Shown here piece by piece: positions 9,056-18,721 of a stretch of 64,000 nt of DNA (the first letter of the stretch is position 1; each line of letters begins with the position of its first letter). The DNA is taken from positions 806,001 to 870,000 of the forward strand of contig NZ_JARUBP010000001.1 of assembly GCF_029626225.1 (NCBI RefSeq). The letters are read 5' to 3'. The position numbers were made by a program, and so were the translations under genes. The DNA comes from Asanoa sp. WMMD1127. GTDB lineage: Bacteria; Actinomycetota; Actinomycetes; Mycobacteriales; Micromonosporaceae. The notes under the pieces are model-generated. The model saw only the letters and a program-made list of their open reading frames with translations, was not told the DNA's origin and did not search any database.

Positions 9056-9618
9056 TCGGCGCGCTGACCGACCGCCTCCGGCGGCTGCAGACCACCGTCA
9101 CGCGGGCCACGCTGGTCCCGCTGCTCGTCCGCGTCGGCATCTTCGCCGCCTTCGTGGCCGCGATGGGCTTCGCGTTCCCACCCGCGCTGTTCTTCGGCCG
9201 TACCGTCGCCGCCCTGATCGTGGTGGCCGCGCTGCCGGCGCTGGCCCCGCGCGGCGCCACCACCACGCTGCTCATCGTGGCGATCGTGGTGGGTTGGGTG
9301 ATCGTGACCGCCGAGTCCGTCGAGGGCATCCAGCTCTGGCGACTGCTGGGCCTGTCGGCCACGCTCTACCTGGCGCACACCCTGGCCGCGCTCGCCGCGG
9401 TGCTGCCGAGCGACGCCGTGGTGGCGACCGAGGTGCTGGTGCGCTGGGTGGCCCGGGCCGCCGCGGTGGTGCTGGCGGCGTCGGTCGCCGGAGTGCTGCT
9501 GGTCTCGGTGGCCGGGATCGGCGACGACGAGGCGCTCACCCTGGCCGCGCTGGGCGGGTTGGTCGTGGCCGTCACGGTGACGGCGGTGCTGGGGTGGCTG
9601 GTGCGGCGCCGGGCATGA
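9052..9618 (+). CDS. Multi-pass membrane protein at the end of the MoxR operon
   Basis: A 188-residue hydrophobic protein with about six predicted membrane helices and short loops. The start, ATG 9052, overlaps the DUF58 stop, so it is the last gene of the five-gene operon. No family is recognised. Similar small membrane proteins close the equivalent operons of other actinobacteria. Confidence 0.8.
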   Translation: MIGALTDRLRRLQTTVTRATLVPLLVRVGIFAAFVAAMGFAFPPALFFGRTVAALIVVAALPALAPRGATTTLLIVAIVVGWVIVTAESVEGIQLWRLLGLSATLYLAHTLAALAAVLPSDAVVATEVLVRWVARAAAVVLAASVAGVLLVSVAGIGDDEALTLAALGGLVVAVTVTAVLGWLVRRRA

Positions 9619-9624
9619 AGAGTC

Positions 9625-9650
9625 ATGGAGGTCACATGGTTGTCCTCCAT
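9625..9650 (+). terminator. Small hairpin after the MoxR operon
   Basis: ATGGAGG (9625-9631) pairs with CCTCCAT (9644-9650) around a 12-base loop, 6 bases after the operon stop. There is no T-run, so it is either a weak terminator or an operator-like dyad upstream of the NADH dehydrogenase gene. Confidence 0.35.
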
Positions 9651-9706
9651 CACAAATCGCCCTTCTGACCGAGCAATTCCGCGCCGAGAAGAGGATCGTT
9701 GATGTC

Positions 9707-11095
9707 GTGAGACCTCAACGGATTCTCGTGGTCGGTGCCGGGCACGTCGGGCTTTACGCCGCTCTTCGCATGTCGAAGAAGCTGCGTGCCCGCGAAGCCG
9801 AGGTGACCGTCGTCGATCCGCAGCCGCACATGACCTACCAGCCGTTCCTGCCGGAAGCCTCGGCGGGCAACATCTCCCCGCGGCACTCCGTCGTGCCGCT
9901 GCGCCGGGAGCTGCGTAACTGTCACATTGTCGCGGGGACGGTCACCGACGTCTCCCACGAGCGCAAGGTCGCCACGGTGCAGCCCATCGTCGGGCCGCCC
10001 CGGGAGATCGAATACGACCACATCATCGTGGCGCCCGGTTCGGTCTCCCGCACCCTGCCGATCCCGGGCCTGCGCGAGCACGGCATCGGCTTCAAGACCA
10101 TCGGCGAGGCCATCTACCTGCGCAACCACGTGCTCGACCAGCTCGACGTGGCAGCCGCGACCGCCGACCCGGAGGTACGCAAGCGGGCGCTGACCTTCGT
10201 GTTCGTCGGTGGCGGCTACGCGGGCATCGAGGCGCTGGCCGAGATGGAGGACATGGCCCACGACGCGGTCAAGCGCTACTACCCCGAGCTGTCCGTCGAC
10301 GAGATGCACTGGGTGCTGGTCGAGGCCACCAACCGGATCCTGCCGGAGGTCGACCGCGACATGGGCGCCTACACGGTGCAGGTGCTGCTCAAGCGCAAGC
10401 TCGACATCCGGCTCGGCACCCGTCTCGAGTCGTGCGTCGACGGCGTCGTCAAGCTCTCCGACGGCGACAGCTTCCCGGCCGACACGATCGTCTGGACGGC
10501 GGGCGTCAAGCCGTCGCCGATGCTCGACTTCGTCGACCTGCCCAAGGACCAGCGCGGCCGGCTCACCACCAACGCGGCGCTGCAGATCGTCGACGGCGAC
10601 AAGGTGGTCGAGGGCGCGTGGAGCGCCGGCGACTGCGCCGCCGTCCCCGACCTGACCGGCCCGCCCGGTGCGATGTGCTCGCCGAGCGCGCAGCACGCCG
10701 TGCGCCAGGCCAGCCGGCTCGCCGACAACATCCGCGCGGTCATCCGCGAGCGCGAGCCGGTCGACTACAAGCACAAGCACGTCGGCAGCGTGGCCAGCCT
10801 CGGCCTGCACAAGGGCGTGGCCCAGGTCTACGGCGTCAAGTTGACCGGCCCGCTCGCGTGGCTGATGCACCGGGCCTACCACCTCAGCCGAATCCCGTCC
10901 TTCAACCGCAAGGTCCGGGTCCTGATCGACTGGGTGCTGGCGTTCTTCCTGCGCCGCGAGGTCGTCTCCCTGGGTCAGCTGCACGACCCGAAGGAAGAGT
11001 TCACCGACGTGACGCCGCACATCGACCCGCCGGCGGCGCCGCCGGCCGCCGCTCCGGTCGCAGCGGAACGACAACCGGTAGCCGCTCGCAGATGA
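9707..11095 (+). CDS. ndh: Type II NADH dehydrogenase (NDH-2)
   Basis: A 462-residue NAD(P)/FAD-dependent oxidoreductase of the NDH-2 class, which passes electrons from NADH to menaquinone without pumping protons. The FAD-binding V-V-G-A-G-H-V-G is at 8-15, the NADH-binding V-G-G-G-Y-A-G-I-E at about 167-175, and T-A-G-V-K-P and the S-A-G-D-C-A FAD loop follow. An amphipathic C-terminal region (about 380-422) fits monotopic membrane attachment. Residues 435-460 are a Pro/Ala-rich tail. The GTG start at 9707 gives the standard N-terminus directly before the Rossmann fold. It is a single gene ended by a strong terminator. Confidence 0.92.
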   Translation: MRPQRILVVGAGHVGLYAALRMSKKLRAREAEVTVVDPQPHMTYQPFLPEASAGNISPRHSVVPLRRELRNCHIVAGTVTDVSHERKVATVQPIVGPPREIEYDHIIVAPGSVSRTLPIPGLREHGIGFKTIGEAIYLRNHVLDQLDVAAATADPEVRKRALTFVFVGGGYAGIEALAEMEDMAHDAVKRYYPELSVDEMHWVLVEATNRILPEVDRDMGAYTVQVLLKRKLDIRLGTRLESCVDGVVKLSDGDSFPADTIVWTAGVKPSPMLDFVDLPKDQRGRLTTNAALQIVDGDKVVEGAWSAGDCAAVPDLTGPPGAMCSPSAQHAVRQASRLADNIRAVIREREPVDYKHKHVGSVASLGLHKGVAQVYGVKLTGPLAWLMHRAYHLSRIPSFNRKVRVLIDWVLAFFLRREVVSLGQLHDPKEEFTDVTPHIDPPAAPPAAAPVAAERQPVAARR

Positions 11096-11099
11096 CATC

Positions 11100-11131
11100 G
11101 GGGCGCCCCCCATTTCGGGGGCGCCCCTTTT
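11100..11131 (+). terminator. Rho-independent terminator after ndh
   Basis: A perfect 11-bp stem of 11100-11110 with 11117-11127, loop CATTTC, followed by TTTT at 11128-11131. It lies between the convergent ndh and VOC genes and is oriented to stop ndh transcription. Confidence 0.92.
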
Positions 11132-11136
11132 CGTGC

Positions 11137-11871
11137 TCAGGCCGGGGCGAGGAGGCAGAACTCGTTGCCCTCCGGGTCGGACAGCACCGTCCACGTGACA
11201 CTCTCGTCGAGCTCGATGATGCTCGCGCCGAGGCTGCGCAGCCGGGCCACCTCGACGTCGACGTCGTCGCCGCGGTACGGGCGGATGTCGAGATGCACGC
11301 GGTTCCACCCGGTCTTCACGTCGGGCGTGCGCAGGAACTGCAGATAGGGTCCGACGCCTTTGGCGGAGCGCAGCACCGCGTTGTGGTCGGTCACCCGCAG
11401 CAGCGTCCAGTCCATCGCCTCGCCCCAGAACCGGGCCATCTCCCGTGGATCCGCGCAGTCGACCACCACCGAGGCGATCGGCCCCGTGTCCTGGATGAGG
11501 GGCCCGGGCTTCAGCACGCAGAACTCGTTGCCCTCGGGGTCGGTCATGACCGTCCACTCGGCGTCGCCCTGGCCGATGTCGGCGCGCGCAGCGCCGAGCT
11601 CCGTCAGGCGCGCGATCAGCTCCGCCTCGTGCTGGGTCGAGGTGGTGGCGAGGTCGACGTGCACACGGTTCTTCGCCGTCTTGGGTTCCTGCGAGGCCAC
11701 GAGGTCGATGCAGACCGCGACGGGGTCCGGATAGGCGAAGTCAGGGGGTTCGAGGTTGGTGATGCCGGGTCCCTCGCTGGAGACCTCCCAGCCGAGCACC
11801 TGCGCCCAGAAACCACCGAGCGCCGAGTCGTCCCTGGCCTTCATCGTGATCTGCACGAGCCGCGTCGCCAT
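11137..11871 (-). CDS. Tandem VOC (glyoxalase/bleomycin-resistance fold) protein
   Basis: A 244-residue protein made of two consecutive VOC modules of about 120 residues each. Both end with the same D-P-E-G-N-E-F-C signature (one near residue 126, one at the C-terminus). Each also has a W-N/N-R-V-H-V/L-D strand that would supply a metal-binding histidine. The ATG at 11871 has only a 2-base gap from the ppx stop, so it is the last gene of the eno operon. The substrate is unknown; such actinobacterial proteins are usually annotated only as VOC family. Confidence 0.88.
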   Translation of the reverse strand: MATRLVQITMKARDDSALGGFWAQVLGWEVSSEGPGITNLEPPDFAYPDPVAVCIDLVASQEPKTAKNRVHVDLATTSTQHEAELIARLTELGAARADIGQGDAEWTVMTDPEGNEFCVLKPGPLIQDTGPIASVVVDCADPREMARFWGEAMDWTLLRVTDHNAVLRSAKGVGPYLQFLRTPDVKTGWNRVHLDIRPYRGDDVDVEVARLRSLGASIIELDESVTWTVLSDPEGNEFCLLAPA

Positions 11872-11873
11872 GC

Positions 11874-12794
11874 CTAGCCTCCGATGCTGTAGGCGATGCC
11901 GTCGAGGATGTCGTGCTCCGAGGCGATCACCGACGTCATCCCCGCGCGTTCCATGATGATGCGCAGCACCAGGGCGCCGGCGCCGATGACGTCCGCCCGC
12001 CCCGGGTGCATGATCGGGTTTTCCAGGCGCTCCGCCGGGGTCTTGGACAGCAGGTCCGCGGTCACCTTGGCCACGTCGTCGTAGGAGACGCGGGCGTGGT
12101 GGATCCGGCCCGGGTCGTAGCCCGGCAGGTCCAGCGCGATCCCGACCACCGTGGTCACGGAGCCGGCCAGGCCGACCAGCGTCGCCGCCGCGCGGCCCGG
12201 GACCGCCTCCAGCGCCCGGTCGACCGCCGCAGCGATGTCGGTCTCCGCGGCCGTCACCTCCGCCGCCGTGGGTGGGTTGCTGTGCAGGTGGCGCTCGGTC
12301 ATGCGGACGCAGCCGATGTCGACGGAGATCGCCGCGTCGGGTCCGGCGTCCGACGAGCCGGTGACGAACTCCGTGGATCCGCCGCCGATGTCGACGATCA
12401 GGTACGGCGCCGGCGCGACCAGGCCCCGCACCGCGCCGGTGTAGGACAGCCGGGCCTCCTCGTCGCCGGTCACCACCTCGGGGGCCACGCCGAGCGTGGT
12501 CAGCACCATGTCGGTGAAGTCGGCCGCGTTGGCCGCGTCGCGGGACGCCGAGGTCGCGCACATCCGCACCCGGGACGCACCCAGCGCCCGGATCTGGGCC
12601 GTGTAGTCCGCCAGCGCCACCCGGGTCCGCTCGATGGCCTCGGGGGCCAGCCGGCCGGTCTGGTCGACGCCCTGGCCGAGCCGGACGATCTCCATCCGGC
12701 GGGTCACGTCGGTCAGCCGACCGTCGGCGCCCACGTCGGCGACGAGGAGGCGGATGGAGTTGGTCCCACAGTCGATCGCAGCTACCCGGGTCAC
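11874..12794 (-). CDS. ppx: Exopolyphosphatase (Ppx/GppA family)
   Basis: A 306-residue short Ppx/GppA protein of the ASKHA fold that hydrolyses polyphosphate and possibly pppGpp. The phosphate-1 motif D-C-G-T-N-S-I-R-L-L is at residues 8-17. The phosphate-2 motif I-V-D-I-G-G-G-S-T-E-F is near 137-147, and L-V-G-L-A-G-S-V-T-T follows. Starting GTG 12794. The length matches the Ppx1/Ppx2 type of Mycobacterium (Rv0496, Rv1026), which lack the long C-terminal domain of E. coli Ppx. Downstream of argA in the eno operon, as in mycobacteria where Rv1026 follows the DUF501 gene. Confidence 0.92.
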   Translation of the reverse strand: MTRVAAIDCGTNSIRLLVADVGADGRLTDVTRRMEIVRLGQGVDQTGRLAPEAIERTRVALADYTAQIRALGASRVRMCATSASRDAANAADFTDMVLTTLGVAPEVVTGDEEARLSYTGAVRGLVAPAPYLIVDIGGGSTEFVTGSSDAGPDAAISVDIGCVRMTERHLHSNPPTAAEVTAAETDIAAAVDRALEAVPGRAAATLVGLAGSVTTVVGIALDLPGYDPGRIHHARVSYDDVAKVTADLLSKTPAERLENPIMHPGRADVIGAGALVLRIIMERAGMTSVIASEHDILDGIAYSIGG

Positions 12795-12804
12795 AAGGTC
12801 GACA

Positions 12805-13308
12805 CTACGAGAGGTGCAGCAACATCCGCGTGTTGCCCAGGGTGTTGGGTTTCACTCGTTCCAGGTCGAGGAACTCCGCGACACCTTCGTCGTACGACCG
12901 CAGCAACTGCTCGTAGACCGTCGCCGGCACCGGCGCGCCGTCGATCTCACGGAAGCCGAACCGGCCGAAGAACTCCGTCTCGAAGGTCAGCACGAACACC
13001 CGGCGCACACCGACGTCGCGCGCGGCGGCGATCAGCGCGGTGACCAGCTCGTAGCCGATCTTGCGGCCCTGGTGGTCCGGGTCGACGGCGACCGTGCGGA
13101 TCTCCGCCAGGTCCTCCCACATCACGTGCAGCGCGCCACAGCCCACCACGGTGGACCCGTCGACCGCGACCCAGAACTCGAGCACGTCCTCGTAGAGCGT
13201 GACCGTGGCCTTGCTCAGCAGCCGGCCGCCGGTGCTGAACGTGTCGATCAGCCGGCGGATGGCCCGCACGTCACCCGTGCGGGCCCGGCGGACCGCGATG
13301 TCGCCCAT
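12805..13308 (-). CDS. argA: Amino-acid N-acetyltransferase (ArgA, short GNAT type)
   Basis: A 167-residue GNAT acetyltransferase that matches the short actinobacterial L-glutamate N-acetyltransferase typified by Mycobacterium tuberculosis Rv2747, the first step of arginine synthesis. Diagnostic stretches are E-F-W-V-A, V-V-G-C-G-A-L-H-V, E-I-R-T-V-A-V, R-V-F-V-L-T-F-E-T-E-F-F-G-R-F-G-F and the C-terminal S-Y-D-E-G-V-A-E-F-L-D-L with K-P-N-T-L-G-N. The ATG at 13308 overlaps the DUF501 stop (ATGA). Finding it inside the eno/ftsB/DUF501/ppx block differs from the mycobacterial order. Confidence 0.93.
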   Translation of the reverse strand: MGDIAVRRARTGDVRAIRRLIDTFSTGGRLLSKATVTLYEDVLEFWVAVDGSTVVGCGALHVMWEDLAEIRTVAVDPDHQGRKIGYELVTALIAAARDVGVRRVFVLTFETEFFGRFGFREIDGAPVPATVYEQLLRSYDEGVAEFLDLERVKPNTLGNTRMLLHLS

Positions 13309-13817
13309 CAGTCGGCGACCTCGACACACGGCCCACCGTCCCACCAGGAGCCGATCGCCTCGATCGCCTCGTCGCCGAACGGGTTGACCCCTGGACCGAC
13401 GGCCAGCGCGTGGGCGACCAGGACGTGCAGGCACTTGACCCGGCCCGGCATGCCGCCGGCCGAGATGCCGTCGATCTCCTCGACGTGCGCGACCGCCTCC
13501 CGCCGGGCCAGGTAGTCCTCGTGCGCGGCCCGGTAGTGCGCGGCCAACTCCGGGTCGTCGGCGAGCCGGGCGGCCATCTCCTTCATCAGCCCGGCCGACT
13601 CGAGCCGGCTGCACGCCGCCGTGGCCCGCGGGCAGGTCAGGTAGAACAGCGTCGGGAACGGCGTGCCGTCGGCCAGCCGCGGCGTGGTCTCGACGACGTC
13701 CGGCAGCTTGCACGGGCAGCGGTGCGCGACCGCGCGGATCGCCCGCGGTGGCCGGCCGAGCTGTGCGGCGACGGCGGCCCGGTCCCGGGCGGACGCCGCC
13801 TCACCGACGGGCGTCAC
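13308..13817 (-). CDS. DUF501 domain-containing protein
   Basis: A 169-residue DUF501 protein. Family features are the R-A-V-A-H-R-C-P-C-K-L-P cysteine motif, F-P-T-L-F-Y-L-T-C-P with a third cysteine, and I-S-A-G-G-M-P-G-R-V-K-C-L-H-V-L-V-A-H-A-L-A near the end. GTG 13817 is chosen because it overlaps the stop of the septum-formation gene by four bases (GTGA). The four conserved cysteines suggest metal binding, but the function is unknown. The order eno, ftsB-like, DUF501, ppx is widely conserved in actinobacteria. Confidence 0.93.
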   Translation of the reverse strand: MTPVGEAASARDRAAVAAQLGRPPRAIRAVAHRCPCKLPDVVETTPRLADGTPFPTLFYLTCPRATAACSRLESAGLMKEMAARLADDPELAAHYRAAHEDYLARREAVAHVEEIDGISAGGMPGRVKCLHVLVAHALAVGPGVNPFGDEAIEAIGSWWDGGPCVEVAD

Positions 13818-14419
13818 GGCGTGCTTTCCGCGTTGGCGGCCTCGACGCTCGACCAGAGCGTGTCGTACCACGGATCGGGCTCGGGCGGCGTCGCGCCCGG
13901 CGGCGGCAGGCCCGCGTCACGGGCGGCGCCGTCGGGGTCGGAGAGCAGGATCAACAGCTCTTCGCCGGGGAGGACCATGAAGAAGCGGCTCCTCGCCTGG
14001 GTCTTGATGTAGTTGGGGTCTTTCCAGAGCGCGGCCTCGTCCTGCAGGCGCTTGATCTCGGCGCGCTGCGCGGACTGGGCCGACTGCATCTCGGCGATGT
14101 CGGACTGCTGGTTGAGATAGACCCGGATCGGATAGGTGTACGCGAGAGCCAGCGCGATCAGCACCGCGACGAGCACCGTGGCCCGGCCGGTGAGCCGGCG
14201 TGGCTGTGGCGCGGCGGTGCGCCGGGCGGCGGCGCCGGTGGCTCCGGCGCCGGTGCGGCGCGCGGCGGCCGGCCGGTTGGCCGTGCGTGGCGTGGCCGCC
14301 GACCGCGCGGCGACGACCGTCTCCCGTGTGCTGGCCCGGGCGGTTGCCCGACCCCGGCCGGCGCTGCTGCTCGGGCGGCGGGAGGGCCCCTGCCCGCTCG
14401 GCATGCGGCGCTGCGTCAC
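13814..14419 (-). CDS. Septum formation initiator (FtsB/DivIC family)
   Basis: A 201-residue cell-division protein. The first 75 residues are a basic, Arg/Ala/Thr/Ser-rich cytoplasmic tail. One membrane helix at about 79-95 (V-L-V-A-V-L-I-A-L-A-L-A-Y) follows, then a periplasmic coiled coil (Q-Q-S-D-I-A-E-M-Q through L-Q-D-E-A). The FtsB-type ending D-P-N-Y-I-K-T-Q-A-R-S-R-F-F-M-V-L-P-G-E comes next. It probably acts with FtsL and FtsQ in the divisome. GTG 14419; next gene after eno by 69 bases, as in mycobacteria. Confidence 0.92.
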   Translation of the reverse strand: MTQRRMPSGQGPSRRPSSSAGRGRATARASTRETVVAARSAATPRTANRPAAARRTGAGATGAAARRTAAPQPRRLTGRATVLVAVLIALALAYTYPIRVYLNQQSDIAEMQSAQSAQRAEIKRLQDEAALWKDPNYIKTQARSRFFMVLPGEELLILLSDPDGAARDAGLPPPGATPPEPDPWYDTLWSSVEAANAESTP

Positions 14420-14488
14420 AACCCGACACCCCCTCCCCCGAGGTCCCGACGCGCCGAGGCCTCCGTGGAGGCCCCGGCACAGGCGGGG

Positions 14489-15811
<1,323 letters not shown>

Positions 15812-15874
15812 TCACGGCCGCGACGCTGCGTCCCGTCGTCCCCGAGGAGCCTATCGGGCGTTACCCTCGGCTCC

Positions 15875-16675
15875 GTGAGCCGGTTCGTGCCCGACGCCGT
15901 GGCGGCGGGGCCGCCCAGCCCGTCCGACCACTGCGTGCTCGTCGCCGGACGCCGCCTGTTGACGCCCTTTCCCCGCCGCGCCGACCTCGACGACCTGCCC
16001 GACGACGTGGCGTGGGTGCCGGTCGGTTCCCTCGACGGCGTGCGGGTCTGGGCCGCCGGGCTGCCCGAGCGGATCGACACGCTCGGTGACTGGCGCGGCT
16101 GGCCGTCGATCGCGGCCGCCCTCGACGAGCCGCGGACCGCGCTGGCCGGCCGGGCGCTGCAGATCGTCACCTGGCGGCGCAGTCACCGCTACTGCGGCGC
16201 GTGCGCGACCGAGCTGGCCGACGTCCCGGGCGAGCACGCCCGCCGCTGCCCCGGTTGTGACCTCTACGTCCCGATGCAGCTCTCCCCGGCCGTGCTGACC
16301 GCGATCCGCCGAGGCGAGGAGATCCTGCTGGTCCGGCACACGTACGGGCCGACCGAGCTGTGGGCCCTGGTGGCGGGCTTCGTCGAGGCCGGCGAGTCGC
16401 TGGAGGAGGCGGTGCACCGCGAGGTCGCCGAGGAGGTCGGCCTGACCGTCTCGGGCCTGCGCTACTTCGGCAGCCAGCCGTGGGCGATGTCCGGCCCCGG
16501 CGTCGTGCTGACGGGCTTCCTGGCCTCGGCCGCGCGCGACGCCGAGCCGGTGGTCGACGGCAAGGAGCTGGCCGAGGCGCGCTGGTGGCCGCTGCGCGAC
16601 CTGCCGGAGGCGCTGCCGCCGACCTACTCGATCTCGCGCTGGCTGATCGACGCCGCGGTGGCCGAACTGGCCTGA
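15875..16675 (+). CDS. nudC: NAD(+) diphosphatase NudC (Nudix)
   Basis: A 266-residue NADH pyrophosphatase-type Nudix protein. The zinc ribbon is C107/C110 and C125/C128, the Nudix box G-F-V-E-A-G-E-S-L-E-E-A-V-H-R-E-V-A-E-E runs from about 168, and the family tag S-Q-P-W is at 200-203. In canonical NudC the tag continues PFPxS; here it continues A-M-S-G-P-G, a change next to the nucleotide-binding site. Such enzymes hydrolyse NADH and can decap NAD-RNA. Start GTG 15875 gives the normal N-terminal length; longer upstream reading runs antisense through eno. The 3' end overlaps the convergent ASCH gene by 52 bases. Confidence 0.9.
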   Translation: MSRFVPDAVAAGPPSPSDHCVLVAGRRLLTPFPRRADLDDLPDDVAWVPVGSLDGVRVWAAGLPERIDTLGDWRGWPSIAAALDEPRTALAGRALQIVTWRRSHRYCGACATELADVPGEHARRCPGCDLYVPMQLSPAVLTAIRRGEEILLVRHTYGPTELWALVAGFVEAGESLEEAVHREVAEEVGLTVSGLRYFGSQPWAMSGPGVVLTGFLASAARDAEPVVDGKELAEARWWPLRDLPEALPPTYSISRWLIDAAVAELA

Positions 16676-17079
16676 GACACGACCCGGAACCGCTCGGCGA
16701 CGATCTGCGTGTCGTCGTCAACCGTGAAGCCCGGGTCGCCCAGCTCCGCCCGCACCTCCGGGCTGTGCCAGAACTCCTCGTGGCCCGCCCGCCACTCGGC
16801 CACGGACCGGAAGCCCTCGCCCTCGTCGATCGCGTGCTGGAGGTCGACGTCGCCGCAGCGGACGACGCGTACCTCGGTGAGCTCGATCGCCGCCACGCGC
16901 CGGCCGGCCGAGTCGACCACCGCCGAGACCTGGCCGACCACGGGCAGCGGCTCGTCGACGTAGCCCGCCAACAGCGCCGACGTCGAGGTCTTGGCGCCAC
17001 TGAGGATGGCGGCCACCAGCTTGTCGCGCAGCGGGCCCGGGAAGGCGAACTCGGCCAAGGGCAGGTCGTCGAGGTTCAT
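16624..17079 (-). CDS. ASCH domain-containing protein
   Basis: A 151-residue protein with the ASCH (PUA-like) fold. Its marks are the G-A-K-T-S-T-S-A-L loop near residue 28, L-P-V-V-G-Q-V-S-A-V-V-D, I-E-L-T-E-V-R-V-V-R, D-E-G-E-G-F-R-S-V-A-E-W and a late V-A-E-R-F-R-V-V. ASCH proteins bind RNA or modified nucleosides (E. coli YqfB is an amidohydrolase of acetylcytidine); the role here is not known. Its ATG overlaps the stop of the DUF885 gene. The 3' end runs 52 bases into the convergent nudC, so the annotated stop should be treated with some care. Confidence 0.85.
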   Translation of the reverse strand: MNLDDLPLAEFAFPGPLRDKLVAAILSGAKTSTSALLAGYVDEPLPVVGQVSAVVDSAGRRVAAIELTEVRVVRCGDVDLQHAIDEGEGFRSVAEWRAGHEEFWHSPEVRAELGDPGFTVDDDTQIVAERFRVVSQASSATAASISQREIE

Positions 17080-18698
17080 GACCGCGGCGCCAGGCCGAGC
17101 AGCTGCGGGAGGTGGCGCGGCGGCGGCGAGCCGTGGGCGATCATCGCGTCGTGCCACTGCCGGGTGCCGGTGCCGGCCGGGCGGCGCAGCGCGGTGTCCA
17201 GGATCTCCTGGTAGCCCACGAAGTAGGTGGACAGCTGCGTCGAGGTGAGCAGCGCGCGGCGCCACTTGCCGGCCGCCTCGCCCTCCTCCTGGAAGCCGGG
17301 CCCGGTCATCAGCGCCATCGCCTCCTCCTCGGTCATGCCGTCACAGTGGACGGCCTGGTCGAGGATCGCGTTGATGGTCATCCGGAGCTGCATCTTGAGC
17401 TGCTGGAGGCGGATCGGCAGGCCGCCGAACCGCAGGCCGGCCATCACCTCCTCGGTGTAGACCGCCCAGCCCTCCGCGAACGGGCCGGAGACGCCGAGCT
17501 TGCGGACCCGGGTGGTGCCCTGGAACCGGCGCGAGTGGGCGAGCTGCAGGTAGTGCCCCGGCATCGCCTCGTGCACGGTCAAGTTGCGGATCATGTGGTT
17601 GTTGTATTCGCGGTAGAACGACTCCACCCGCTCCGGCGACCAGTCGGCCGGGGTCGGCGAGATGCAGTAGAAGGTCGGCAGCTCGGCCGTCTCGAGCTGG
17701 CCGGGCGAATCGCAGTAGGCCACCGCGACGCCGCGGGCGAACTCCGGCATCTCCTGGATCACACACGGGTCGTCGACGAGCGACACCAGGTCGTGCTCGC
17801 GTACGAAGTCCGTGCACTCGACCATCGTCTGCCGGGCCAGCTCGACGATCGTGTCGTTGTCGGGGTGGTCGGCGCCGAGCCGGCCCAGCGCCTCGCGCAC
17901 CGTGTCGTCGTCGGGCCGGCCGCCGGTCAGCTCGGCCGCCGCCCGGCGCAGGTCCTCGCCGACCCGCTCGAGGTTCTCCCGCGCCCGGTCGAGCACCTGC
18001 CCGGCGGTCAGCTCCGTGTCGAGGGTGTGCCAGAGCCGGGCCTCCCACAGCCGACGGCCCAGGCGCGGGTCGCGCTCGGCGGCCGGCAGTTGGGCGCGCA
18101 GCCAGTCGGCGAACTCGTCGAGGGCGGCGACCGCGGCGTCGGCGGCCGGCTGCACCGTGCCGCGCATCGGCGGCGCCTCCTCGAGCATCGCCGGCACCTC
18201 GTCGCGGACCAGCGCGGCCGTGCCGGCGAACTGCCCGATCGCGGTCTCGACGTGGATCCTGGGCATCGCGGCGAGCGTGGACCGGGCGGTGGCCAGCGCG
18301 TCCGGCACGGCCTCGAGTCGCTGGGTCAGGCTTTCCAGGCGTACGTCCACCGGGGCGAACGGGCGCGCGATCAGCTCGTGGATCAGGTCGCCCGGATTGT
18401 GCGCCAGCGGGTTCCACTCGTGCTCGCGCACCTCGGACAGCTCGAACATGCCCCGCTCGACCCGCGCCGTCAGGATCGCGTGGTCGACCTGCTCCTGGGT
18501 GTCCAGCGCGTCGCTGTCGACCTCGGTCAGGGCGCCGCTCGCGTCGCGCAGCATCGCGAACCGCGTCATGACCCCGTCGGCGGACAGGTCGGGCAGCTCG
18601 CCGTCGAGGCGGTGGTCGCCGGCCGACGCGGCCAGGTGCGGGTCGCTGTCCAGCAGCGCGTCGACGATCCGCTCGGCGAGAGGCACGAAGTCGGGCAT
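17076..18698 (-). CDS. DUF885 family protein (putative zinc carboxypeptidase-like)
   Basis: A 540-residue protein of the DUF885 family. The metal-binding H-E-A-M-P-G-H motif is at about residue 375, preceded by R-N-L-T-V and followed by L-Q-L-A-H-S-R-R and then A-E-G-W-A-V-Y-T-E-E, where the last Glu is the usual third ligand. No signal peptide is visible, so it is likely cytoplasmic. The ATG at 18698 is used; a TTG nine bases upstream is also possible. It precedes the ASCH gene in a coupled pair, with the MocR gene 23 bases upstream on the same strand. Confidence 0.9.
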   Translation of the reverse strand: MPDFVPLAERIVDALLDSDPHLAASAGDHRLDGELPDLSADGVMTRFAMLRDASGALTEVDSDALDTQEQVDHAILTARVERGMFELSEVREHEWNPLAHNPGDLIHELIARPFAPVDVRLESLTQRLEAVPDALATARSTLAAMPRIHVETAIGQFAGTAALVRDEVPAMLEEAPPMRGTVQPAADAAVAALDEFADWLRAQLPAAERDPRLGRRLWEARLWHTLDTELTAGQVLDRARENLERVGEDLRRAAAELTGGRPDDDTVREALGRLGADHPDNDTIVELARQTMVECTDFVREHDLVSLVDDPCVIQEMPEFARGVAVAYCDSPGQLETAELPTFYCISPTPADWSPERVESFYREYNNHMIRNLTVHEAMPGHYLQLAHSRRFQGTTRVRKLGVSGPFAEGWAVYTEEVMAGLRFGGLPIRLQQLKMQLRMTINAILDQAVHCDGMTEEEAMALMTGPGFQEEGEAAGKWRRALLTSTQLSTYFVGYQEILDTALRRPAGTGTRQWHDAMIAHGSPPPRHLPQLLGLAPRS

Positions 18699-18721
18699 GG
18701 GGTCCAACCTAGACGATCAGC

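Noticed and set aside
9640-9706. A short gene between the MoxR operon and ndh
   Set aside because: No frame of useful length with a ribosome site; only a small hairpin is present.
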